Made by a program: the position numbers and the translations under genes. Positions 34,227 through 45,489 of a stretch of 64,000 bases of DNA are shown one piece after another. The stretch covers positions 32,015,505-32,079,504 of the forward strand of contig OX578276.1 in NCBI GenBank assembly GCA_951217055.1. Direction: 5' to 3'. Source of the stretch: Gerris lacustris (taxonomy: Eukaryota; Arthropoda; Insecta; Hemiptera; Gerridae). Under the pieces are notes generated by a model that was given only the letters and a program-made list of their open reading frames with translations, ran no database searches and had not been told where the DNA came from. Positions within the stretch are counted from its first letter, which is position 1. The number at the start of each line of letters is the position of its first letter.

Positions 34227-34745
34227 AACTAACAAAAACTTAAAAATTGAATTTAAATTATAGTAGTTAATGTAATACCAGCCTTTTAAATTACCTTACC
34301 TTAATGAGTGCCAACTTAATAAAAAAAAAAAAGAAAAGTAAATTATTTATGTTATGAAAATGATTGATTAACATTTTTTTCGATATTAGAATAGAAAATA
34401 TCAGATTGATTTGGCATTTTTAAATAAATAAATCTTTAAAAAGAGGGAATCTTAACTTAGTTCATTTTTAAATTACATAATTTTCTTGTTACACTCAATC
34501 TCTTGTTACACAATATTCAATTATATTTCTTTAGTAAAATACATATTTCCTTTATTCAATTATAATCACAAAGAGGACAATAAAAGACAATTATTTTTAT
34601 TGGATACAAAATTTAGATATTACCTAGAAATAATAAGGACTTGAGTTACCCAACTTAGCAGAATTATTTAGTATCGACTTTTATTAAAGGGACTTTTTAT
34701 AAAAGCATTTATCAATTTTAAAATATAACACCCTTTAAAAATATC
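34227..34745. other. AT-rich spacer
   Basis: Nothing supported. Confidence 0.4.
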
Positions 34746-34749
34746 TGAG

Positions 34750-35160
34750 AAAGTTTCAGCTTTCTAGGTATAGTCGGAAATAAACTATCTACGAAAGTTT
34801 CAGCTTTCTAGGTAGTCGGAAATAAACTATCTACGAAAGTTTCAGCTTTCTAGGTAGTCGGAAATAAACTATCTACGAAACTTTCAGCTTTCTAGATAGT
34901 CGGAAATAAACTATCTACGAAAGTTTCTGCTTTCTAGATAGTCGGAAATAAACTATCTACGAAAGTTTCTGCTTTCTAGATAGTCGGAAATAAACTATCT
35001 ACGAAAGTTTCTGCTTTCTAGATAGTCGGAAATAAACTATCTACGAAAGTTTCTGCTTTCTAGATAGTCGGAAATAAACTATCTACGAAAGTTTCTGCTT
35101 TCTAGATAGTCGGAAATAAACTATCTACGAAAGTTTCTCCTTTCTAGATAGTCGGAAATA
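34750..35160. repeat. 42-bp minisatellite, about 9.5 units
   Basis: Unit: AACTATCTACGAAAGTTTC + [A/T]GCTTTCTAGATAGTCGGAAAT. The first units carry CAGC and GGTAG, later ones TGC and GATAG, so the array has diverged in blocks. TATCTA..TAGATA in each unit can form a hairpin. Confidence 0.95.
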
Positions 35161-35341
35161 AATAATATAAATTTTTTCTTAAACATCGGTAACTCTTCGC
35201 TTTTCGCAATAGTTATTTCATTTTCTTACTTTAATTTTTAACCTGTTTTTCATCTATCCTCTTCTTCTATTTGACAATGGTAACGACAATCATGTTTCAT
35301 TGCTGAAACATTTATATAAATGCAATTTATACAAAATATAA

Positions 35342-35347
35342 TTTATT
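35342..35347 (-). promoter_or_regulatory. Possible polyadenylation signal AATAAA
   Basis: It lies 95 bases after the stop of the Ser/Asp-rich exon on the same strand. AATAAA is common in AT-rich DNA, so its use is not certain. Confidence 0.35.
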
Positions 35348-35441
35348 ATAATGGTTTTTTTTATTATTTGATGTGTTTATCATCTGATGGACTGGTTATC
35401 TTCTGTGGAAGCAGCCAGTCTAGCAGATGAGTTGAGTTCTG

Positions 35442-35739
35442 CTAGGATTTGGAAGACGAGGGTAAATCGCGTAGAACATCCTGCGACAGTTCCTGTGACA
35501 TTGTAGATATGGACCGAGGTAGTTGTGTGTAGGGTGGAGTGCCGGCCGTTTCGCTTTCCGAGTCGCTATCAGAGTCACTACTGCTGTCACTACTGGAATC
35601 ACTTGAGTCGCTACTTGAATCGCTGGAGTCACTGCTAGGTGTATCCACGTGGATGCTACATCTGCTGTGTCTGGCAGCCATCAGTGATTTTTCAGCCTCT
35701 TGAAGCATGGTTGTATTGCATTTTGCCGCTTCTGGTGAT
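35442..35739 (-). CDS. Probable terminal exon of an unidentified gene with Ser/Asp-rich tail
   Basis: A strong acceptor (TTTGTTTCAG) precedes base 35739. The frame then reads SPEAAKCNTTMLQEAEKS, LMAARHSRCSIHVDTP, a run of SSD repeats ending SDSDSDSESE, then TPPYTQLPRSISTMSQ and a C-terminus DLPSSSKS with a TAG at 35442-35444. AATAAA on the minus strand at 35347-35342 could serve as polyadenylation signal. The acidic serine tract is like those of nuclear and transcription-related proteins, but that is composition only. Upstream exons would lie to the right and were not found. It may also be a processed fragment. Confidence 0.5.
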
Positions 35740-35984
35740 CTGAAACAAATTAAATAATTTTATAAGGTTTTAATATATTTATTACTAGCCTTCATTCCAC
35801 GCTTCGTGCGTGGTTTAAGCTAGGAATCAGGGGATGTAAGATAGTTAGAAACATAGATAGGAGCGTGCGTGGACTATTGACTATTCTTCTTACGATTTTT
35901 AACAGTAGGGACTAGATACGATAGGAGTAGGAGTTGTAACGCTTGCTGTAATCCCAGAGTATATATACTTCTTCTATACTTCCA

Positions 35985-36617
35985 GCTGTGATAACATTGA
36001 TAAACTATCAGGTGACAAAACATAAAGTAATATTGATAAATTATCAGGTGACAAAACATAAAGTAATATTGATAAATTATCAGGTGACAAAACATAAAGT
36101 AATATTGATAAATTATCAGGTGACAAAACATAAAGTAATATTGATAAATTATCAGGTGAAAAACATAAAGTAATATTGATAAATTATCAGGTGAAAAACA
36201 TAAAGTAATATTGATAAATTATCAGGTGAAAAACATAAAGTAATATTGATAAATTATCAGGTGACAAAACATAAAGTAATATTGATAAACTATCAGGTGA
36301 CAAAACATAAAGTAATATTGATAAATTATCAGGTGACGAAACATAAAGTAATATTGATAAACTATCAAGTGAGAAAACATAAAGTAATATTGATAAACTA
36401 TCAGGTGACAAAACATAAAGTAATAGTGATAAACTATCAGGTGACAAAACATAAAGTAATAGTGATAAACTATCAGGTGACAAAACATAAAGTAATAGTG
36501 ATAAACTATCAGGTGAGAAAATATAAAGTAATATTGTTACACTATCAGGTGACAAAACATAAAGTAATATTGATAAACTATCAGGTGACGAAACATAAAG
36601 TAATATTGATAAACTAA
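35985..36617. repeat. 36-bp minisatellite, about 17 units
   Basis: Unit: AAACTATCAGGTGACAAAAC + ATAAAGTAATATTGAT. Several units are 35 bp (one A missing at about 36160-36230). Because 36 is a multiple of three, long 12-residue repeating frames appear on both strands; these are by-products of the array. Confidence 0.95.
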
Positions 36618-37971
36618 TAACACATTAGTATGTAGCTTTGCCGCGTGGAAGCACCACCTACTATCACCAATCTTCAAGCAGCTTTTTAAAGGATTTTGGA
36701 CTTGCTCCCTCTACCTCTTCTAAGCTGTTCTAAGGTTGGTTTAAAAAGAAAGTAAAAGTTTCTTGAAATAAGAAAAGTTCTCAATACAGTTTTCATAATC
36801 CCCCCACCCCTCAATCTTCCATTCTTTCCATCTGGTATTGACAAGATAATACAAAAAGCTTACCAAGAAGCAAAAATAAATGTAGAAGTTATTACTTGGA
36901 CCACCCTAAATAAAGAAAATCAATCTTATGCAAACCTTTAACCTTTTTTTTAACAATAAAAAAATAAATATGAAATTCCCGATTATAATTCAAGTCTATT
37001 TTCAACTGAAACGTGGTAGAAAGGAGAAAAATATTTTCCAAATAAAGGAAAAGAAGTGGTTTAAAATCTATAAATTGATGGAAAAATTGGAATGGAAAAA
37101 GTTTTCGAGTATTAAAAATGGAATATTACGAGTTATGCTGAGTTTCGCCCTCCTCCAAGTTGAAAATATGCATGCCTCAGGGAACAGAACAAATAAACTT
37201 TAGTTTTTTTGTCTGCAGCAAAATAAAGAAACTTCATATTTATAAGTTTCTTTATAAATTTGTCTTTTTATAGATTCCTTAGAGTTTTTTGTTTTGTTTT
37301 TTTAAATTAAATTATTATAAGTTTCTTTAGTCATAGATTTCACTATGTTAGGTGTATAAAAAAATAACTAGGTTTTACCCCTATTTTGATAAACCGTGCA
37401 ACTATTCCTAAACTTTTAAAGTAACTTTCATAATAGATAAAATTAATGTGTTTTTTTTCTTTTTTTCCATTTTGTAATTACATTAATGAGAAAAAATTTT
37501 GGTATTATTACTTTTTTTTTTTCTATTTTTAACATTAATAAAATAACATTGCAGTAAGTTACAAGCAGTTTTGTTTATAAATAAAATTTAGAGTGTTGAA
37601 GATTTATTAAATCAGGGAGCAAGAGAATAAAAATCGTAATTGGTACTAAATTTTAATCTCAAAATATGTACCTTATATTTAACGAGCTAAAAAAGTAAAA
37701 TTAATTAAATTAATTTAGATATCTATTTAGATAAGTTATTATATCTATTTGAAGACCAACAAATCAAAACAATAATTTATTTTTACTGGAATAAATGTGG
37801 TTGCCTTAGCTTAGCAATAACAAATGATTTCGAGGTGAGTCGTCGCCATCATCAGTACATTACTCGTTTATATAAATGATTGATTTATGTTTTTTTTAAA
37901 AAATCTGTCCGACACAACTCTTGATTTCTTCGTCTAGTGATTTTAATTTGTTTTGGTATTCATGCTTGCAT
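36618..37971. other. AT-rich spacer
   Basis: No coding or repeat feature supported; polypyrimidine runs near 37450-37520. Confidence 0.4.
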
Positions 37972-38687
37972 ATTTTTAGGGTCCGTAGGCAAAACCAAGG
38001 ACCCTTATATTTTCCTGCCTGTGTCTGTCCGTCCGTCCTGTCGCCTGCTCTCACAGCTACACCTTTTGTCCGATCACTTTGAAATTTGGCATGCATGTGT
38101 CTTGTACGAACCCACATATTTTAAAAATATAGCGACTTAAAAAAAAAAATCAAAAAAATTAGGGTAAAAAAACTTAAGGGTTAATTTTTTTTCTTTTCTA
38201 TTTTTGAGGGGTATCATATTAAAGGGTACGTCGAGCTGATTACAAAAATATATAATTCTTTGGTTATAACTTTGATAGGGCGAGCGTAGGCAAGTTTGAA
38301 GTGGGTGTGAAACGTGTCCCCCCCCCCCTCTATCTCGCTATGTGAAGTGCAAAAAATCTGAAAAAAATCCTGAACATTCTTCGACTAAAAGTAAAGAAAC
38401 TACTTTTTGGAAATTTCGAAAAAAATAATATTTTATTTTTTATTGACAAAATACGTTTTTTTATAACTATGGTCTTTTCGATGTATTTATATGGTTGTAG
38501 TCCGTTTCAGTGGAAAGAAAATAATTCATCAGAAATTTGTTCATGTGTTTTGAGAATACCAGACCCATAGGATTGTTCAAAGTAAGCTTTTTAGCATTTT
38601 AAAAACCACCATCAATAGGGTACTACTTAAACTATACAGGGTTGCCTACGGACCCTCGCTGTGTGCTGTCTAGCACACACTTGACCT
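37972..38687 (+). repeat. Repeat family C, copy 2
   Basis: It starts TTTTTAGGGTCCGTAGGCAA, includes TGTCTGTCCGTCCGTC, ATCACTTTGAAATTTGGCAT and GGGCGAGCGTAGGCAAGTTT, and ends CCTACGGACCCTCGCTGTG...ACACACTTGACC. Very close to the copy at 17071-17787. Confidence 0.85.
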
Positions 38688-38867
38688 GTTTATTATTATT
38701 CAACATTTTATCAAAATTCACTATAAAATGAATTCCTCGACAGCGGGGAATTAAACCCGAGGTCTTGCCCTTTGTATGTTTAATTATAAATTATGATTAG
38801 ATATATAATTCAAAGATAACATCATTAAAGCGTGAGTAAGCGAGCTTCTTACATTCAACGAAATATG
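38688..38867. other. Spacer with B-box-like sequence
   Basis: GCGGGGAATTAAACCCGAGG at about 38744 resembles an inverted tRNA B-box, as found in families B and E. Confidence 0.4.
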
Positions 38868-39370
38868 AAATTTGTCTGTCTGTATGTAACATTTACGTGT
38901 CCGACGATAACTTGAGTAAAAGTTGACCGATTAAGTTGAAATTTGGTATAAACGTTCCTTTTACTAATGCTCAGGCTTTAGGTTCGTTGGACAGCGTGAT
39001 CCGTCCAAGAGTTCGCGCGCAACGCTCGTGTAGACCAGAGGTTTAATTGGAATTTCAGGACGGGAAAAGATTCTATTATCACCTATTCGATGACAACAGC
39101 GTCACCGCTATGAATTAATAAAAATCGTTAAAATTATTAAAGCGGATCTAAACGTTTAAAGTAAAAAAACAACGTTTTTACCGATATCTTACGTTCTAAC
39201 GAAACAATTTTAATAAAACTTCACATACATCGTCTAAAGTACAATTGAAAAAGTCATGTAAAATTTCAACTTGACACAAGCAGTTGTTTTTGAGTAGTGA
39301 AATGATACATTTATAATAATAGTTTAAAGCTACTGCGGGTGGTTAAGATTCTTATAATAGTCGTGTAGAT
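38868..39370 (+). repeat. Repeat family A, copy 2 (partial)
   Basis: It shares TGTCTGTCTGTATG, ACGATAACTTGAGTAAAAG, AGTTGAAATTTGGTA, TTCGCGCGCAACGCTCG and the TACATCGTCTAAAGTACAAT segment with copies 1 and 3. Both terminal segments are lacking. Confidence 0.65.
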
Positions 39371-39657
39371 TATAGGTTTGTTTAGGAAGTAAAGCTTTGT
39401 ACCGAGTACCCCCACTCTACCCCTCTCTACCCTCTTCCACTTATCTTCAACTATGACATTCATTATGATTAATAAATTTCAATATTCAGTATTTTATTGC
39501 AATACTCTCGCTTCAATGATAGAGCCACGCGATGCCTAGTTTAAATAATAATATAATATATAAAAGTTCATTGCCTCAACAATAACAACAATTAAACTGT
39601 AAGTAAATTAAAACATAAACTGAGTTACTAAATGACAATACATTTAAAGCATGGTCT
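39371..39657. other. Spacer
   Basis: Nothing supported. Confidence 0.4.
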
Positions 39658-40514
39658 AAGCCCCAAGTATACGATCCAAGTATACTTGGGCAAAGTCAGC
39701 TTTGACTCTACTTAGATCGTGTAAACAAGGTATCAAAGTCAACTTAGACATCCAAGTTGAATTGGATGGGCCCCAAACGTTTTCTGATCAAAGTATACTT
39801 TGATGAAAACAAAAATGGCGCCCACCTGACAAATTATGAGAAGGAGCTGTCAAAAAATGACAAAGATGTGAGTTTGTGCTGGGTTTTGTTAAATAGAAGG
39901 TTATATATCATCACTGTTTTAAAACTTAATAAGTGCAATTTAACTGGAAAGTTTTAGAGGGAAAAACATTTCACACGATCTATCTTAACCTCTACTTTAC
40001 AGTGAATCAAACTTCCACTACTTTGGCCAAGTGTACTTGGTTCAAGTAACTTTGATCAAATCCACTTGGTCCAAGTGTTTGTGGAACTTTTGAAGTAAGG
40101 TTTACAGTAGTTTACACGATTAAAGTATACTTGGTGTAAGTAGTGGAACATTGATGCACTATAAAGTAGAGGTTAAAATAGATTATGTGAAATGTTTTTC
40201 CCTCTAGATCTTTCCAGTTAAATTGTACTTATTAAGTTTTATAAAAGTGATGATATATAACATTCTATTAAACAAAATCCAGCTTAACCTCACATCTTTG
40301 TCATTTTTTGACAGCTCGTTCACATAATTTGTCAGGTGGTCGCCATTTTTGTTTTCATCAAAGTCTACTTTGATCAAAAAAAAGTTGGAGCCCATCTAAC
40401 ACAACTTGGATGTCCAAGTTGACTTGGATACCATGTTTACACGATCCAAGTAGCGTCAGAGTAGATTCAAAGCTGACTTGGTCTAAGTATACTTGGACCG
40501 TGTAAACGGGGCTT
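39658..40514. mobile_element. Large foldback element with repeated CAAGTATACTTGG motifs
   Basis: The two halves are inverted copies over about 330 bases each: TCAAAGTATACTTTGAT, ATGGCGCCCACCTGAC, TGTCAAAAAATGAC, TTAACTGGAAAG. The centre (40010-40110) has many CAAGTxxACTTGG half-palindromes. Right end CCGTGTAAACGGGGCTT; the left end AAGCCCC is partly degenerate. Short frames in the arms are mirrored and not convincing as genes. Confidence 0.8.
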
Positions 40515-40680
40515 GATTAAAGCCCTGTATAGTGTAATCATGGTTTTTGGATCACTTCCTTAAGATTTGTTGCAGGCCATTTTCATTATGTTAAGGTATT
40601 TTTCAAATTTTAAGGTAATATTCTTGATGCGTTCTTTCCATGGTAGTAGAAACGTTGGAATTTTCTCGGCAACAAGATTC
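40515..40680 (-). repeat. LINE fragment
   Basis: About 120 bases beginning CCCTGTATAGTGTAATCATG match 45010-45130 closely, including TTGTTGCAGG and GATGCGTTCTTTCCAT, placing it in the same LINE family. Confidence 0.6.
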
Positions 40681-40754
40681 TTCCTTGGAAAACGACATAA
40701 TATATAGTTAAATTCGTATTTCAATGAATTTTAGAAATACATACTACACTTTAC

Positions 40755-41440
40755 CAAAAATGTTTCCTGATGTCTGAAACGGATTTCTGTCTTGGAATGT
40801 TTGAATTCATATACATATAGTCCAGGAGATAGCGTGCAAAAAAGTGTCTGACTAACATCAAGCTAGAATTTTGTATACAAGTCAATCTTTTAGCGCCTTT
40901 TAAGAATATGTGGTCGGCTAAGTTCGTCTGCGGGACATAGCTTGGCAATAGGCGCCTGAAAAAAACAAATCGGTGGAGAGCGGTCATGTCTCACCAATTA
41001 TGGTGGACAGTATGATTTTCATGATCCTGAGTACAGAATTAGTTAGTAGACCAAAAATCAAGTCGATGTTATTTTCACACTTGATGGGTTAGTTATTAAA
41101 ATATTACTAAAAATCAACGTGGTCACATTTTAAGGGACAAACTAACATCAACTTGATTTTCGGTCTACTAACTAATTCTGTACTCAGGATCATGAAAATC
41201 ACATTGTCCACCATAATTGGTGAGACATGGCCGCTCTCCACCGGTTTGTTTTTTTCAAATGCCTATTGCCAAGCTATGTCCCGCAGACGAACTTAGCCGA
41301 CCACATATTCTTAAAAGGCGCTAAAAGATTGACTTGTATACAAAATTCTAGCTTGATGTTAGTCAGACATATTTTTGCACGCTATCTCCTGGACTAATAG
41401 AAAAATGCTCGTTCTTTAGAACCATCATAATGCTTTCGTT
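40755..41440. repeat. Family D remnant split by a foldback
   Basis: Left piece: CTGATGTCTGAAACGGATTT. Right piece: CTCGTTCTTTAGAACCATCA. Together they match the family D core, interrupted by the element at 40818-41396. Confidence 0.55.
40818..41396. mobile_element. Long foldback element (about 260-bp arms)
   Basis: Ends TAGTCCAGGAGATAGCG and CGCTATCTCCTGGACTA. The arms stay paired with few mismatches up to about 41060, around a short spacer. ATA flanks both sides. The frame in the left arm at 40751-40987 has a mirror in the other arm and no known domain. Confidence 0.85.
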
Positions 41441-42217
41441 GCTTGGGTAAACTCGGAAACAAAATTAAAACTGTTATTTTTACTTTTATATATGTATGAT
41501 AAAATAAGATAATGTGTAGAATAAGTATGTGATAATAAGTATATGAATAGATTCTAGGTCAGGGGAGCGTAATATGACGCTGCCTGTAGACAAGCTGGCA
41601 GCAAGCAATGTGGTACCTCAGTCTAGGTTGGGTAGCAGCCAAAAGTAATTTTACACTTGATTAACCAAATCTCCTCCGCACGGCACACAGTTTTTTCTTT
41701 TTTCTTGAGATAAATCTTTGTCTTAAATAATTACGAAAATGTAAAAAATGTTATTCTAACCACGCCTCGTTAAGTCATAATTCTCCTGTGGAAGAGTTAA
41801 AAAGAAATAGAAATTTTTCAAATTATTATGATGTCACATACCCGCAATAACTATTAAACATTTCTTATAAACAAAGTTTTGTATATTTTCCCCCCTTTAG
41901 TTGGGTAATTTAGAGTAAATTTATTGAAGTCACTTCATTAGTTTGTTGTACTGGCTATATTTTTGTCCCCCTCTGGGCCTATCTTGAGAAAATGTTGTAA
42001 TATTATTCACTCAACTAAGTTGGTTTCGTCAATTTATTAAATTGTATATAAATTAGCAAAAATATATTTTGATAATCATTACTTATCATATAAAAAAATT
42101 AATATTGTCATAAATTATTACTGATGATGATCTATTATGATTATATTTAATATTAATTGATATGTTTGGTATATCAAAATATTTGAACAATTGACAATTG
42201 ATATATTTAATATATGG
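41441..42217. other. AT-rich spacer
   Basis: Nothing supported. Confidence 0.4.
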
Positions 42218-42515
42218 TTACGACGATTTTGATTAAAAAATTCTAAAATGTAGCCCATTTAAATACGAATCTAACCATATAAGCCGTTTTCCCGGGAAAA
42301 ATCTAGTTCCTGAGAAAAAAGCTTAAAACGCGGACGGAGAGAGCCCGGGTTCGATTCCCCGCCCAGGAGACGTTATTTTTATGATATATTTTGATAAAAT
42401 TTTCAATATTAATTAAATGTACATACGAAAACTAATAAATGGAAAACACTGGGCTAAATAATTATGAACTCGTATATGAGAAAGTTTGTCTGAGTTGTCT
42501 CGGACCGATTTTTTT
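42218..42515 (+). repeat. Family B partial copy
   Basis: It has the half with GCCGTTTTCCCGGGAAAAAT, the B-box GGGTTCGATTCCCCG at about 42347 and the terminal ATGAGAAAGTTTGTCTGAGT...CTCGGACCGATTTTT. Confidence 0.75.
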
Positions 42516-42639
42516 AATTATATTTTGTGTAAATTCTAGGTTTGAGCCTATACATATTTCCTATTGTATCAATCAATTGCAACAGTTTCTGGTAGACACC
42601 TTTAAGCTATGCTACTTTTATACTTTTTACTGGTCTTTA

Positions 42640-43070
42640 TTACTTTGCTTTGTAAGTTTCATCGCACATTTCCGTTTCCCCAATTTTGAACCACTTCCCG
42701 TGATTCAATCTTCCTCAAATTTTGCACATAACTAAGGTGAAGAATACAGAAACCCAAAAAAATAAAAACAAAAACAAAATGGCGTCAAATTTATTTGCTT
42801 TTCAAGTTTCATCGCACACCTATTACCCCAATTTTAAACCACTTACCGTCATTCAATCTTCCCCAAATTTTGCACATAGATACAACTAAGGTGAAGAATA
42901 CAGGAACCAAAAAAAATAAAAACAAAAACAAAATGGCGTCAAATTTATTTGCTTTTTAAGTTTCATCGCACACCAATTACCCCAAGTTTGAACCACTTAC
43001 CGTCATTCAATCTTCCCCAAATTTTGCACATATATACAACTAAGGTGAAGAATACAGAAACCAAAAAAAA
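42640..43070. repeat. Tandem repeat of about 150 bp, three units
   Basis: Each unit contains TTTCATCGCACA, CCAATTTTGAACCACTT, CAATCTTCCCCAAATTTTGC (42706, 42854, 43008) and AAACAAAATGGCGTCAAATT. Confidence 0.8.
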
Positions 43071-43299
43071 AAGAAAAAGTAATTTGATGAATGGGAAGTA
43101 ATTTGTGTTGATATAATGTACTTGTTAGATCTAAGTAGGATAATAGAGAATTGCAGCTATTGTTTAAGAGGGATGCAAGTTTATGTAACCAGTATCTTTG
43201 TCCTTTGTTTATTTTATTAGATAGTTCTTTTATAGATGTAGTTAGTTAGCTAAGCGTTTATTTCATTCTATAAGTTCATTTAACAAATATTATAATATA

Positions 43300-44035
43300 C
43301 TCCACAAACGAAAGCCTTGGAAATCTGACCATTAAGCGATTTTATATGATAGTTTTGAGTATAAAACAAAAGCCTTGGCCATCTGACCACTAAGCGATGT
43401 TATATGATAGAGTTTTGAGTATAAAACGAAAGCCTTGGCCATCTGACCATTAAGCGATGTTATATGATAGAGTTTTGAGTATAAAGCGAAAGCCTTGGTC
43501 ATCTGACCATTAAGCGATTTTATATGATAGTTTTAAGTATAAAACGAAAGCCTTGGCCATCTGACCACTAAGCGATGTTATATGATAGAGTTTTGAGTAT
43601 AAAACGAAAGCCTTGGCCATCTGACCATTAAGCGATGTTATATGATAGAGTTTTGAGTATATAAAACGAAAGCCTTGGCCATCTGACCATTAAGCGATTT
43701 TATATGATAGTTTTAAGTATAAAACGAAAGCCTTGGCCATCTGACCACTAAGCGATGTTATATGATAGAGTTTTGAGTATAAAACGAAAGCCTTGGCCAT
43801 CTGACCATTAAGCGATGTTATATGATAGAGTTTTGAGTATATAAAACGAAAGCCTTGGCCATCTGACCATTAAGCGATGTTATATGATAGAGTTTTGAGT
43901 ATATAAAACGAAAGCCTTGGCCATCTGACCATTAAGCGATGTTATATGATAGAGTTTTGAGTATAAAACGAAAGCCTTGGCCATCTGACCATTTGGCGAA
44001 GTTATATGATAGAGTTTTGAAAATATAATTTAATT
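43300..44035. repeat. 58-62 bp minisatellite, about 12 units
   Basis: Unit: AAAACGAAAGCCTTGGCCAT + CTGACCATTAAGCGATGTTA + TATGATAGAGTTTTGAGTAT. Two variants (GATGTTATATGATAGAG and GATTTTATATGATAG) occur in a repeating order, hinting at higher-order structure. One more unit lies apart at 44475-44530. Confidence 0.95.
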
Positions 44036-44107
44036 AGTAGTTTGTCATGTCAGCTAGATGTGATCGTCGTTGGTCAAGTGGTTGTTCGCAACTTTCAGTT
44101 AAGATTA

Positions 44108-44175
44108 TGGGCTATCTGTTTTGATTTTAAATAACCCATAGATATTTTAGCGATATCTGTATTGAATGCTGTTGG
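44108..44175 (-). repeat. LINE fragment, direct duplicate of 44877-44943
   Basis: GGGCTATCTGTTTTGATTTT, CCCATAGATATTTTAGCGA and CTGTATTGAATGC repeat a piece of the RT-coding region 770 bases away in the same orientation. Confidence 0.6.
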
Positions 44176-44474
44176 AGACCAACAGTTGTTCTTTATTTTA
44201 CTTTATTATTTATGTTTTTTATTATTTTGTAAAAAATGGCAATTTTAGCAACAAACGGACATATCACTTCTACATTTTAAACTCATTTCTTCGTTAACGT
44301 AAATAACGTAAGATTCGCAGGAAACCACGATGCAACCTCCTCCTTTTTTTCTTCGAACGTGTTCGGAGAAGGCATCACTTTCACTGGAATTCGAACACAT
44401 ATGATCCTACGCAAGATTTTCCTTACGTAATTACGTAGCAAGATAAGGAATACGTATTTTTGTCCATCAAAGCC

Positions 44475-44530
44475 ATAGTTTTGAGTATAAAACGAAAGCC
44501 TGGGCCATCTGACCAGTAAGCGATGTTATG
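44475..44530. repeat. Isolated unit of the 43300-44035 minisatellite
   Basis: AGTTTTGAGTATAAAACGAA + AGCCTGGGCCATCTGACC + AGTAAGCGATGTTATG. It is separated from the array by 440 bases and joined directly to LINE RT sequence. Confidence 0.8.
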
Positions 44531-45010
44531 GTTGACAGAGAAAAAAGCTGGTAAGTTGTCTTGTTTGGATGTACTATTACTTCGTTATTTAGGGCCCATA
44601 TTTTTAGATGTTCAAGGGCTTGATTTAAGGTAGTCTCCAGTGCCTTCACATTGCTACTAGTTGCCCATATTATCATATCATCTGCATAAAGGAGTATGTT
44701 AAGACCAGGCAGCTTTTGTGTGATTGTGTCAATAACATCATTAATCATCAGGTTGAATAGAACTGGACTGATTACAGCACCTTGAGGTAAGCCTTGTCTG
44801 GTCTGTCTATACCTGGAGCAGGAAGTACCATATTTCACCCTAAGTAACACCCCATTGAATATGGTACTCAATGAGGTTATGGCTATCTTTGTTGATTTTA
44901 AATACCCCATAGATATTTTTAGCGACATCTGTATTGAATGCGGTTGAGTTTTGTAAGTGAGTATTCTCTGACGTTATCTTAGAAAGTCTAAGCATGCTCT
45001 TATTGTTGCC
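44531..45010 (-). pseudogene. Non-LTR retrotransposon reverse transcriptase fragment
   Basis: The minus-strand frame holds RT motifs in order: TRQGLPQGAVISPVLFNL (domains 3-4), then LLYADDMIIWA (catalytic YADD), then LNNEVIVHPNKT (domain 6 region). This is the palm of a Jockey- or R1-like LINE RT. At the 3' side the reading frame runs straight into minisatellite sequence, so the last 20 residues before the stop at 44467 are not RT. The N-terminal endonuclease is missing. Confidence 0.85.
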
Positions 45011-45489
45011 CTGTATAGTGTAATCATGGTTTTTGGATCACTTTCCCATGATTTGTTGCAGGTAATTTTCATTGTTTTTAGGTATTATTCACATTTTAAG
45101 GTAATATTCTAGATGCGTTCTTTCCATTTTTGTTTTCGATAAAGAAAGAGACCAAAAACGTTATTACCTTTTCTATGTGGAGATTATTTCTTTCAATGAA
45201 TATGCAGGATTTTGTTTTTTCAAAGGATAATTTTAGTTCAGTGTGTAATTCTAGTCTAGCATTGTATTGCTTGACTAAGATTATTTACCATGTCATCAAT
45301 TTTTCAAGCGATTGAATATATTAATCATATCGGCATAATATATTATGTGTCGTCATCAGCAAACTGGAGTATTTTCACTGGGAGGATTTGTCATTTAGAG
45401 TTTCAAGGTGTAAATTATATATAATAATACATAGGGGCTCAAAATAGCTCCCTGTGTGATGCCTTTTCTAAATACATACTTTTCTTCCT
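45011..45489 (-). pseudogene. Second, more decayed LINE RT stretch
   Basis: 45011-45130 matches the fragment at 40515-40680. Further right, the minus strand near 45465-45410 reads GITQGAILSP, an RT motif, and near 45345-45310 a YYAD-like remnant. There are many stops. It is probably a different LINE copy joined to the first. Confidence 0.55.

Noticed and set aside
36187..36617. Long open frames with repeating KHKVILINYQVT or LLYVLSPDSLSI peptides
   Set aside because: They follow from a 36-bp minisatellite read in any frame on both strands; no start context, splice sites or domain.
36928..37203. 91-residue Lys-rich frame
   Set aside because: Composition matches the AT-rich background; no domain, no splice or polyadenylation context.
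40751..40987. 78-residue frame in the foldback left arm
   Set aside because: Mirrored in the other arm and without a known domain; it is part of the inverted repeat.
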